Of a stretch of DNA of 64,000 nucleotides, positions 10,121 to 20,800 are shown piece by piece. A model generated the notes under the pieces. It was not told where the DNA came from and made no database searches. It worked only from the letters and a program-made list of their open reading frames with translations. The first letter of the stretch is position 1; each line of letters begins with the position of its first letter. Source of the DNA: Clostridia bacterium (GTDB taxonomy: Bacteria; Bacillota_A; Clostridia; Oscillospirales; CAG-272); assembly GCA_017936125.1 (NCBI GenBank), contig JAGBGE010000022.1, positions 1-64,000 of the forward strand, in the 5' to 3' direction. Made by a program: the position numbers and the translations under genes.

Positions 10121-12499
10121 TTACATGGGTGTTTCAAGATCGCAGATGTAGATCCAGAGATACTTGGTGTGATTGTTCTCTATTACAATCTTAATACCGC
10201 TTTCGTGAATAAGAGTTACATAGCGGTCAGCTCTGCCGCTTTCGCCACCCGACATATCGGTGTTTGCTGCGGAGAGAGCGAAGCCGTACTTAGCGAGCTC
10301 GTCGATAACGTTCTGCATAAGCTCTTCGTAGTTAGTGATCTTGGCGTTCTCGTCATACTCGGTGCTGTGAGTGGTGAGGCTCATATAGCCGTGATTTACA
10401 CCGTTCACTTCCTTCCAGTTATAGAAGGGACCGCTGAGGTTGTCACCGAAGATGCTCATAAATACCTCGGGAGAGGGAACCTTGGTCCAGCTCGAGCCAA
10501 GAATACCCTGAAGAACAACGTCAGCAGTTGCTACGTGACCCTTGTGATTGTAGGTACCGGTAGCCTCGTCATAGCAGCCGTAATTCTTGCAAAGAGTGGT
10601 GAAGAGATGATAGTAATCGTCAAGAGTGTACTGGCTCCAAGCGGTCTCGGGAACTCTGGGACGGTAGTTATCGAATGCGCCGTCCTCAATCTTGGTGCTG
10701 CCTACGTTCTCGTAGGAAACGATGCAAGAGCCGCTGTATGCGCCGCCAAGGTCATAGGGGAAGTCTACGGAGATAAGGTTGCCGTCCTCGTCTACCTTAA
10801 TGGTAAGAAGCTGTGCAGAGGTAGCTGCCGCATCGTCTGCATAGCTGTATGCGCAGAGCTGCATAGCAACTTCTCTGGTGATAGAGGACTCACGAAGCGC
10901 GAAGGTGTATTCATACTTATCGGTGTCAACGTTGATCATCATACCGGTAAGACGGAAGATGTTAGCGGAAAGGTCGAAGTCAGGCATAACGTCAAGAATA
11001 TTGCCTGCTACCTTCTTGGTTCCGTAGAAGCCGTTGGCATCGCTGGCGAACTCATCGTAGGTGCCGTCTGCGTTCTGCTTATATCCGGAATATGTAGTAT
11101 GATAATTCTTGCCGTCAAGGGTGTAGCTGTACTTACCTGTAACGCCGATTACGATAGCCTCGGGAGTTACGTAGCCTACCGAGCCAACTGTGCCGACTGA
11201 GGAAATAGAATTCTGATATGCGCCTGCGATCTCGGTGCTTGCAACACTTGCGGATGCGCCACCGTTCACGCTGGTCAATTCATAATCGCCTGTATCGGGT
11301 ATGGAATTCATGCTGTCAACAACACGGAAGGTGTAATTGGTGGCATCCTTCATCTTATCGAATGCAGCCTGAAGCTTATCTGCATACTGAGCAGCTTCAT
11401 AGGGAGCGGGATCTGCAACCTCGGTAGTGCCGATGTTCGAGAATGTAATAGTAATAGTGGTATACTGAGTTGCGTCGGGGTTCTCGGGATCGTCACCGAT
11501 CATCTGAACTGCGGTCTGTGCAAGAAGCTTGGTGATAGCGCCGTTATCTACGTAGAGGTAAAGCTCCATAAAGGTATCCTCGTTACCAAGGATAGGAGTA
11601 AGAGAGAATGCAAAGTATGTCATGAGGTACATATCGTCAACGTTCTCGGGATCGATGCTGTACTTGTAAACGTCGTTCTCTACGTCATAGGTAAACTTGT
11701 TTACGTTAAGATTGCTGAGGTGATTCCAGAGATGCTGGCTTTCCCAAACAGCAGGATAGCTCATATAATCCTTAACGGGCTTTGCGTAAACGTTGTTGTT
11801 CTTGTCGATGATCATTTCGAGCATTTCGTGACCGGAATTACCGTTCTGGTCCTTAACGCCGTCATTATCGCCTCTGCGATAATTGTTTACGAGAACGTTC
11901 TTAGAGCCCTTGTGGTTCCAGCTGCTCTTCCAAGCGCCGTCTTCCATCTCGATGGTATACTCGTATACGTTCTGGGAGCTGTTTGCGGGATTAGCGATAT
12001 CGTTGTAAACGTCGGCTACCTCACCGGTGAGAGTAATGCTGGAATTACCAACTGCTACGAGCATATCGGAGGTAAGCTCACCCACTCTGCCGTCAACAAT
12101 AGGAGCCTTTGCGATAAGAGTCTTGGTTGCCTTTACCTTATCGTTCTCTACCGAGGTAGCAGTAACGGTGATGATAGTGTCGATAGTAATGTCACCGGAC
12201 ATAGTTACAAGACCGTTAGCGTCAACGGTTACTACGTCGGGGTGAGAAACAGACCAGGTAACCTGGGTGTTCTTTGCGCCGGTAACTCGAGCGGTTACCT
12301 GCACGCTTTCGCCCTTCTGGATGAGCGAGGCGGACGCAGACATTTCGATCTTGATAAGATCCGAAGGAACAACGGCGGATCCGCCTCCTTCATTTTCATT
12401 GTCGGGATTCTTGTTTCTGTTACCGCAGGCTGCGAAGGTGGGTAACAGCATCACACATACCAAAATGAGTGAAAGCAAGCGAAGCATTGAATTTTTCAT
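10121..12499 (-). CDS. Surface lipoprotein with Big_2-type Ig domain
   Basis: 792 residues. The ATG at 12499 has AGAAAGG upstream and opens a clean lipoprotein signal (MKNSMLRLLS, lipobox FAAC); the open frame upstream of it lies over the end of the previous gene. Residues ~50-130 are a Big_2-like domain (VTWSVSHPD-VVTVDANGLV). The rest is unfamiliar alpha/beta sequence with repeated 'F-S-N-I-G-T-T-E-V' and 'AAFDKMKDATNYTFRVVD' segments. The same segments, in the same order, occur in the upstream gene at 12531-14879, so the two are probably diverged tandem paralogues. No enzyme motif is seen. Likely an extracellular ligand-binding lipoprotein. Confidence 0.8.
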   Translation of the reverse strand: MKNSMLRLLSLILVCVMLLPTFAACGNRNKNPDNENEGGGSAVVPSDLIKIEMSASASLIQKGESVQVTARVTGAKNTQVTWSVSHPDVVTVDANGLVTMSGDITIDTIITVTATSVENDKVKATKTLIAKAPIVDGRVGELTSDMLVAVGNSSITLTGEVADVYNDIANPANSSQNVYEYTIEMEDGAWKSSWNHKGSKNVLVNNYRRGDNDGVKDQNGNSGHEMLEMIIDKNNNVYAKPVKDYMSYPAVWESQHLWNHLSNLNVNKFTYDVENDVYKYSIDPENVDDMYLMTYFAFSLTPILGNEDTFMELYLYVDNGAITKLLAQTAVQMIGDDPENPDATQYTTITITFSNIGTTEVADPAPYEAAQYADKLQAAFDKMKDATNYTFRVVDSMNSIPDTGDYELTSVNGGASASVASTEIAGAYQNSISSVGTVGSVGYVTPEAIVIGVTGKYSYTLDGKNYHTTYSGYKQNADGTYDEFASDANGFYGTKKVAGNILDVMPDFDLSANIFRLTGMMINVDTDKYEYTFALRESSITREVAMQLCAYSYADDAAATSAQLLTIKVDEDGNLISVDFPYDLGGAYSGSCIVSYENVGSTKIEDGAFDNYRPRVPETAWSQYTLDDYYHLFTTLCKNYGCYDEATGTYNHKGHVATADVVLQGILGSSWTKVPSPEVFMSIFGDNLSGPFYNWKEVNGVNHGYMSLTTHSTEYDENAKITNYEELMQNVIDELAKYGFALSAANTDMSGGESGRADRYVTLIHESGIKIVIENNHTKYLWIYICDLETPM

Positions 12500-12530
12500 A
12501 ATTTTGTACCTTTCTTTTTTATTTATTTTT

Positions 12531-14879
12531 TTATTCAATCCATACGTATATGGTGAAGTCCAAGCTAACGTCAAGAGGAGATATGTGAATATTATCCTTG
12601 ACAAATTCGTCGTCATTCTCGCGTGTGAAGCCTTCTTCTATAAGGAACTCGTACACAAGCGCGAGTGAATCGTCAATGGAGTAATCCATATCAAGCGGAA
12701 CGTCGTAGTAGAATACGATAGCGCGCTTAGCGGAATCCGATCGGCTCGGCAGGTGGAATGTGGTAAGACCAAATCCGTATGTATCACCTAGTACCTTGCC
12801 AAAGAAGGGAAGCTTCTCTGCCATTTCGGGATCGTCGAAGAAGTCATTCAGAGCAATGTCTGCTCTAACCTCCTTATCTTCTTCTATGGAATTCTCATCG
12901 TCTGATACAACGATTGTCAATTCCTCCCAGCTAGTAGGAATCTCACGAGCCTTATACTTGGGAGATTCAAGCTTTGCTATTTCTTCCTCCTTGACCTCTG
13001 CGGTGCCGAAATCACTGTACTCGATTTCAACCACACCGTAGATACTGCCGATGTAGAAGTAGAAGCAAGCCTCGGTAATAACGTAACCAATGCCGTCTAC
13101 CTTCTCAACAACCACGAAGGGAGTGAAGCTCTCGGTATAGGAGATATATCCCTTGGTTGCGAAGATACCGTACAGCTGGATATCGTTGCCTACTCCGTAA
13201 TAGAATGTAGAAGCAACAGCCGACATCGGCTCGTCTACGTAATAAGTGATAGACTTAACCTCCTCGGTATCCTCATCCTTATCTTCATAATAGGAAGTAA
13301 AGATTTCCGCGGCAAATTTGAAGGTAGGCTTAGTAGCGGAGAAATCACCGCTCCACGCACGAGTAGCCGTGAAGCTATCGTTATCGTCGCTGTAAAAGGC
13401 GTTGTAAAGCGTATCGCTAACCTTGATATATCCGTACGGAGCCTCAGTGTAGGTGCGTATTTCCTGACCGTCACTGCTGTATTTCACATTGAAGGGATCG
13501 AAATAGCAGATATCCTCTGTCACGGTTTCGGTGAAGCCCGATACCACGTATCCGTTAGTAAGGTAGGACGCGGTGGTTTCAACGAAATTGAGGGTGTAGT
13601 TGGTCTGCTTCTGCATATTGGCAATAGCCTCGATAAGAGGATCGTGATTGCCATTTGGATCAGTGGGATACTTCGAGATAGTGGGCACGTCTACGGTCTC
13701 GCCATAGTTGACCGCAACCGTAAGCTCCTGCACCGCACGGTAGCCGCTTGCAATACCGTAATCGCTGTCGGACAACGCGCGGATACCCATAATCTCGCCC
13801 TCCTCAATAATGAGGGAAAGCTTGAGCGCCTTGAAATCATAGGGGTTAGCAGAGGCAACCATCTTTTGAGGAAGGTCCTCGTCATTGCCTACGTACTCGT
13901 AGCACCATTTTTCTGTATTAAACTCGAAGTCGGAGACCTTGAGTCCCTTGAAGTTGTTGTAAAGTCCGCTGTCGGTCCAGGAAACCTTGCTTCCGTCGTC
14001 CTCAAGCATAGGAGCGTATTCCTCCTTATTCTCGAAGCTTACGCCTACCTGAGAAGCGATACCGTTATCATTCTTGAAGTAGAGCTGTGATACGATGCCG
14101 AGATCGAGGTTATCGTATTCGGCATACCAATTCTCGCCGTCAAGCGACGTCTTAACGGTAGTCGAGGAGGACATATAGAACTTTTCCATTACACCGATAG
14201 TGTAAAGCGAAATATTTATGAAGCCCTCGAAGCCAAGCTTATCCTGCTCGGCAAGGAAGTCAAGCATATCCTGGGTAAGCTCGGGGGGAGTAAGCACGGT
14301 AAGTACCTTTGAGCCGTAGCAGGATTCATCCGCAAGGCTGATAGCGCGCACCTCTACGATGCCGCCCTTGTTCAAGGACTTTGCTGTAATCTTGCCCGTG
14401 ATAGCATCAAGATCAACAAGATCCGCGCCGCGAGTTACCATCCAGATAACCGTCTGGTCCTCAGTTCCGCTTACGTTAGCGGAAAGAGTAACGGGTACAC
14501 CGTAGCGCACCTCGGATTTACCGCTGATAGCAACGGCAATCTTAGAATCGGTATCAACCGACGGCTTGTGCGACGCAAGATATACTCCCGTCTCGGAGGG
14601 AAGCGAGGGAGTGTATCCCTTCGCCTCCGCAACAACCGAGTAGGTAAAGTCCATACCAAGAGACGAAACCTGATAGGAATTCGTCTTTGTGGAATACGTA
14701 TTGCCGCTAATGGTCACGGTATAGCTTTCAGCATTTTCCACAGTGTCCCACGTGAGCAGACCTGAATCGGAGAGGACGACGTTCTCAGGTGTGGCGAGAA
14801 CCTTATCGTTCGTGCCGCAGGCAGAAAAGAATGCGAATACGCATACGAACATTAAAACCAAGCTTATTATTCTTTTCAT
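12531..14879 (-). CDS. Surface lipoprotein with Fn3-like and Big_2-like domains
   Basis: 782 residues starting MKRIISLVLM with lipobox FFSAC. Residues ~28-105 resemble a fibronectin type III domain (LTWDTVENAESYTVTI), followed by a Big_2-like domain to ~190. A ~550-residue region then shows no family I recognise but shares layout with the downstream protein (ELTQDMLDF; ANMQKQTNYTLNFVE; FGTAEV). Its ATG overlaps the stop of the preceding protease gene by four bases (ATGA), so translation is probably coupled to the protease. Only 31 bases separate it from the next lipoprotein. Role unknown; substrate docking for the protease or peptide capture are guesses. Confidence 0.8.
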   Translation of the reverse strand: MKRIISLVLMFVCVFAFFSACGTNDKVLATPENVVLSDSGLLTWDTVENAESYTVTISGNTYSTKTNSYQVSSLGMDFTYSVVAEAKGYTPSLPSETGVYLASHKPSVDTDSKIAVAISGKSEVRYGVPVTLSANVSGTEDQTVIWMVTRGADLVDLDAITGKITAKSLNKGGIVEVRAISLADESCYGSKVLTVLTPPELTQDMLDFLAEQDKLGFEGFINISLYTIGVMEKFYMSSSTTVKTSLDGENWYAEYDNLDLGIVSQLYFKNDNGIASQVGVSFENKEEYAPMLEDDGSKVSWTDSGLYNNFKGLKVSDFEFNTEKWCYEYVGNDEDLPQKMVASANPYDFKALKLSLIIEEGEIMGIRALSDSDYGIASGYRAVQELTVAVNYGETVDVPTISKYPTDPNGNHDPLIEAIANMQKQTNYTLNFVETTASYLTNGYVVSGFTETVTEDICYFDPFNVKYSSDGQEIRTYTEAPYGYIKVSDTLYNAFYSDDNDSFTATRAWSGDFSATKPTFKFAAEIFTSYYEDKDEDTEEVKSITYYVDEPMSAVASTFYYGVGNDIQLYGIFATKGYISYTESFTPFVVVEKVDGIGYVITEACFYFYIGSIYGVVEIEYSDFGTAEVKEEEIAKLESPKYKAREIPTSWEELTIVVSDDENSIEEDKEVRADIALNDFFDDPEMAEKLPFFGKVLGDTYGFGLTTFHLPSRSDSAKRAIVFYYDVPLDMDYSIDDSLALVYEFLIEEGFTRENDDEFVKDNIHISPLDVSLDFTIYVWIE

Positions 14880-17800
14880 TCTTCGTCTTCTCCTTTCTTG
14901 ATTTCCTCTTCCACGGCTTCGGATTCTTCCTCTGCCACGGGTTCTTCCGTAATTTCTTCTACGGATTCATCTGCATTTTCTGTTTCCTCGGAAGTCTCGG
15001 GCTCTTCTGCGGGCTCGGAGTCTTCCTTTTCCTCGGATTTTTCCTGCTTAGGCTTGCGCACTAGCTTGAAGTATACGAATGCGCCAACACCTGCGAGCAC
15101 CGCAAGCGATGCAAGAACGATAAGAGCTATTATCCATGGAGATATATCAGCAGGCTCGGGTACCACAGGAATTTCAGAGTCCTCTGCATCGTACGCAGGA
15201 AGAAGAGCTGTATATTTGCTTAAATCAAGCAATACCTTCTCTGCCGGCTTGAGACTGGAAAGAGCAGTCTTGATAGCAGACATCGCAGCCCTATCGGCAG
15301 AGGTATAAGTATCGGGAAGCGCCAATATATCCGCCTGCAATTTCTGCAAAGCAGGAGAAGCGCTCTGGAGCTTGATGCTATTCAGCTTTGCCTTCGCGCT
15401 CTGGACAGCGCCGGACATTTCCTGCCAGCGCTCCTCGGTGTAGCCAAACTGGGTGTAATCCTGCTTCATTGCGTTGAGCGCTGCCAGAGCATTGTTGATC
15501 AAGCTCTCGTGCTTGACGGCAATGTCTGTGATGCCCTCAATCTGTGTAGCGTAATCAATGAAGTTTGTCGTGGTTCTATCCATAGCAACGTAGCTGCTAT
15601 GCTCCGCGTCCTCTACCTTGCCGAAGCATACGAGATAGATAATACCGTCGTATCCCTCAACGTCGGTGTTGGCGGGCAGAATCATCTTTATAGGCTCCTT
15701 CTTACCTGCCAGGTCAATAAAGGTGTAGTAGCAGAGCTCCAGCTCGAACACGTCGTAGTAACCCTGCAAAATGCTAAATCCCGGATCCTTCTCATCAAGC
15801 TTCGCATCTGAAATATAAGAGCTTTCAAGCGCGGGAGCAACAAAGGAACGGAACTCAACGCACTCAAGAGCATCAAAGCCATAGAATGCATAGTTACCTA
15901 TTAATTTAAGAGACTCGGGAAGAATCACATTTTTAATATTCTTGTTCTCATTGCCTGCGTATTGGTCAATACGAACGGTTCCCTCTATTACCTCGAGGGT
16001 TTCCAGCTCCTTACCACCGGGAATTGCTGTCAGCTGCATCTTACCCGAAGGTAAAACTGTGTACAGTATACCGTCGCAAAGAGTAGCATAATCATTGATT
16101 TTACCGTCTTTTTGTAAAGTTCCATTTACATTATAGTGGAAATCAACGAGTTTTTCGCAGCCCCAGAAGACTCTGTCTCCGATATTGCTAAGGCTTTCCG
16201 AGAAGGTAAAAGCAGTAAGATTTCTGTCGTTCTGGAAAGCGAGAGCACCGATTTCCATAAGCGCGGAGGGGTTACCTACGCTCTCAAGGAACGTACATCC
16301 AGTGAAAGCACCGAAGCCAATAGTCTCAGCATTTGCAAGATCAATCTCCTCGAGATAAACGCATTCATAGAATGCGAGCTCGTCAATCTCGGTAACGTGA
16401 GAAAGGTTGATGAATTCGAGTCTCTCACAGCCTGCAAATGCGTACTTACCAATGCGAGTCATCGCCTTGGGCAATACCACTTTATTAAGATTTTCGCAAT
16501 AAGCGAAGAGGTAATTCCAATACTTTTCCTTCTTCTGCTCCTCGGTCTTATCCTCCATTGAGGGAGGAGTCAGGGCGTTGCCCTCGAAGACAACGTTTAC
16601 TATACCGGAGCAAGCCATAAATGCGCCGTCACCGATATATTTGAGAGTCGCGGGAAGCACTAATGCTTCTTTTCCGTCGCTATCAATACCCGTACCGCCA
16701 AAGATAGGAGCCTCGCCGTATTGCTCATACTGGCTGAATGCGCCCTCACCGATTTCCTCTACCACGGGGAAACGTACGTAGAACAGAGAAGCGCAGTCAG
16801 CAAAGGCGTATTTACCAATCTTAACCGCGATCTGCATATCTGCTCTGCGGAGCGAGGTACACTCAAAGAATGCCTGGTCGGGAATAATCTTCACCTTTGA
16901 AAGATCAATAGTTTCAAGCTCCTTGTCATAGGCAAAGCAGCCCTCACCGAAGCTTACGCCGCCAGCCTCAGGCATAACAACCTCTTTTAGCTTGAAGCAA
17001 TTCTGGAATGCGCCAAGACCAAAGTCGCTATCCTTACCGATAGTTACCTTTTCAATACTTGAGTTGAAGAACACGCCCTCGCCATAGATTGCACCGTCGG
17101 CAAGCTTTACTTCCTTGAGTCCTGTGTTAGCGAAAGCATAGTCACTCACCGACTTAACGTTCTCGAGATTAATCTTTACGAGTTTTTCTGCGTAACGGAA
17201 TGCGCTGTTTCCAATAGAAACGACACCCGACGCGGGGAACGTAACGCTCTCGACAGTCTCGCAGTTAGCGAACGCATAATCGGAAATAACCGTGTTGGAA
17301 TTTGTAAAAATAAGATGAGTAATATCTATACCGCAAAATGCGCCCTTACCAACCACGTCGGCGGTAATGGTATAGCTTTTACCAAAATCTGCGCCGGTTG
17401 CGGCAAGATAAATGGTTTTGCCATCCTTGGAGAGCAGTAATTTTCCGTCAGAGGACACGGTATAGTAAGAATTGCTTGCGGGAATTTTGAAGTTCTTGAT
17501 AGCGGTAGACTGGAATGCCGCACCGTTTATATCCTTGATTCGGGTGTTCTCGCCAAATACCAGCGTATCAAGATTCTTACATTCATAGAAGCAGTAATTC
17601 TCGAGTGTTATCTCGGAATTCGGCAACTCAAAAGCAGTGAGCGCGGGACAATCGTAGAACGCCTGCTCGCCTATAATATCTACGCTGCCCTCGAAGTTCA
17701 CCGCGGTGAGCTTCTCGTTTTCACAGAACGCGCCGTTGCCTATCTTAGCTATATCATTTTTCAGAGTTACCGAAACAAGCTCGTTACACTCTGCAAAACA

Positions 17801-20800
17801 GTACTCGGGAATTTCAATCGTCTCATAGAGCACCACGTTTTTCACACCCGATTTAGCGAACATACCGTAAGAAAGCTTGGTTTTCTCGCCAAATACAACA
17901 GTTTCAAGAGCTGTGCAGCCCTTGAACGCTTCTTTACCCGTGTTGCGAAGCGTGGTGAGATCGACAGCCGTAAGGCTGGTGCAATTTTCAAACGCTCTCT
18001 CACCTATGGCATACGTCTTGCGAAGATCCTTCTCGGGATCAAGCGTGAGCTTCGTGCAGCCTGCAAATGCTCTGGCGCCGATAGCCTCCACAGAGGAGAG
18101 GTCTATATCCGTAAGCTTCGCGTCACCGTAAAAGGCATATTCACGAATAAAGCGAACCTCGGGAGAAATGGTCACCTCTTTAAGACCTACGCAATTATAG
18201 AATGCGTATTTCTGAATTTCCTGAACACTGTCGGGAATCACAACCGACGTAACCGTCGTGTTGGTAGAAGGAATCTTGTTGGCGTCGTAGTCCTCCTCGG
18301 TAAGCTCGATTGTGTTATCAGTATCGTAAAGACAGAACGCAAACGGACCAATATAGAGGATTCCCTCGTCATCGGGAATAACAACCTCACCGCCAAGTCC
18401 CTTGTAAGCCACCAGCGTTCTGCTTTCATCAATGACGAATTCGCTGTTTACCGTAATCTTTACGCTGGCGCGCAGAGATGAGTTGTCAAGTCTTGCCTGA
18501 ATGGTAGTAGTGCCCTTCTTCAAGGCGGTAACCACGCCGTTCTCGTCTACAATCGCTACCTTTTCGTTGGTCGAGGTAAACGTGACGGGATAATTATCCT
18601 CTACGTACCAGGGGTCGAGATCATAAAACAGCTGGATTTTCTCACCGGGATAGAAGCTGATGCCCCCACCCTCCATAGCGGAGAGATAATGTCTGTCGCC
18701 GGTTTCACCTATTTTGCTCGTCTGAGCAGCGCGGGAATAAGCGAATATAGTATCAAAATAACTGAAACGGATGGATTCCACGTAAGCGTCGTTGACGTCG
18801 TCAACAACCTTATTGCCCGTAGCCTTTTTAGGCTCGGGAACTTGTCGGGAAGCCTTTTCCTTTCCGTCTTCGCGAGGCTTGACGTTGATAAGCAGATTCG
18901 TCTGCTTTCCGTCCAGCATTTCGGTAACAGTAATTGTTGTTCTGCCCGCCTTGACACCGAGAATCTGTCCGTCCTTGACGGTGGCTACCTTCTCATTCGA
19001 GGACTCCCAGTTGAGATAACGGAGATAATCCTTGAAGGCGTCAACGGAGGTATCGGAGGTGTAGAGATATTTCGTAAGATCCACAACCTCGTCCTCGTAA
19101 AGCGAGAGAATAAAGAGATCCGTGCCGTCACCCGTGCCGTCCTTGGTGAACTTGAAGTCGCCCTTGGTGCCGGGAAGCTGGCAAATGTAAATGTTGGAGT
19201 TAAGCGCGTAGTCGTCGATAGAGAACGAGAGCGCCGATGTAATCAGTTCGTCTTTGTAAAGATCCTCAAGATAATCGGTGATCTCTATACGTACCACGTT
19301 ATCCTGTCCCTTCTGGCTATATACGGGAATGGGGTTCTCGCTAAGGAAAGCATAGGTCTGTGTAGATGTGAAGGTGATAGGAGTGACAGACTGAACGTAG
19401 TGATTATCGTAGATCGTCATAGTAAGATAGAAGCGATCCTTCTTAAGCGTCTTATCATATTCCTTCTCGTACTTAACGTCCTTAAGCACGGGAGCTTCGT
19501 TATCCATACAGAAATCGAAGGTAAAGTGATTGCGAATGTTATTTGACGCACCGCCGTCACCGTAATCAAGAGTAGCTTCCATAAGGAAGGTATACTCGCG
19601 GTTGTTCACGAGACCTAACTGATAAGATTTGAGGTTAAGGAACTCGTAGCTCGGGAACGGAGCGTTTACGAAATACGCCTTGTTGGCATTAGTAACCTCC
19701 TTGCGATATATCTCCTCGCCCGTGACCTTATCAACTATGGTGTAGGTCATAGTCTTGGCATTACGCAAAAGACCTGCGTATACCGACGAGAGACCGTCGA
19801 TAGTGCCGAGCGTATCCGACATAGCAATATGCTCCTCGGTTGCGGGAATCGCATCGTACATATTGGTATCCACGTCGTAGAGATATGTTCCAAGAGGAAT
19901 TATGTAGTTATAATAATATGAACCGTAAGGTGTGGTCGCATAGTAATCTGCCTTGAGCTTATCCTCGTCGTCAATAGCGGCGTTGTGCGCCTCGGACTCT
20001 ACCTCGTAGTAGGTCTTATCGAACATAGGAGCCTGTGTCCAGTCACCGAAGAACGCGAGGAACGGAATATTAAGGTCGATGCCTGTATCGTCGTTTGCAA
20101 CAAGCTGTACAAAGCCCTCAACGAACATACCGTTCGGGAAGAGTCTGTCTATCATCTGCTTGTCGGATTCCGTCATAGTGTACTTGGCGGTCACCTTAAC
20201 GGTAGCGTTGGCAGGTACTGTCAGAGTATTACCCGAAATGGTAGCACCCTCGGCGGAGAATACTGTGTTACCACCGAGAATCTGAGCCTTTTCAGCCACG
20301 TATTCGCTATCCGACTTCGAAACAGTCTCGGTCATAGCGATAAGCGAAAGGTCATAGGAGAGTGTGTCAGCGGAAAGATTGACAACAGAGAAGGTCATCT
20401 CGTAAACACCGCGCTTTTCCTTATCGTCGCCAAGCTCGAGCTTGGTACGGTCAATACCGTCAACGGTAAGATATGCCTTAGTGTTGACAACGTTGGAAAG
20501 GCTCGCAAGACCTGCGCCCTGCTTTCTCGGCGAATAGGGATTCGCCTGCTGGTCAACGATAATGGTCGCGGTAGACATCAGCATCTGATTTGCCATTACC
20601 GATATCTGCTGATAGGTATAATCGGGATATTTTTCCTTGAGATACTGACGAATCAGCACCACGATACCGCAGAGGTTAGGAGTAGCCATTGAGGTACCGC
20701 TTAGCTCGTCGTATCCGCCGCCGGGCACAGACGAGAGAATGTTGCCGCCGTGGGCGGTAATCTCAGGCTTAAGCTTCAGGTCAGAGGTGGGACCCCAGCT

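Noticed and set aside
10169..12445. Long plus-strand frames at 10169-11200 and 11720-12445
   Set aside because: Antisense of the 10121-12499 lipoprotein gene, without RBS or recognisable protein.
16100..18300. Repeat array that might be a CRISPR or DNA satellite
   Set aside because: The repeats are protein-level leucine-rich repeats of variable DNA sequence inside one reading frame, without spacers.
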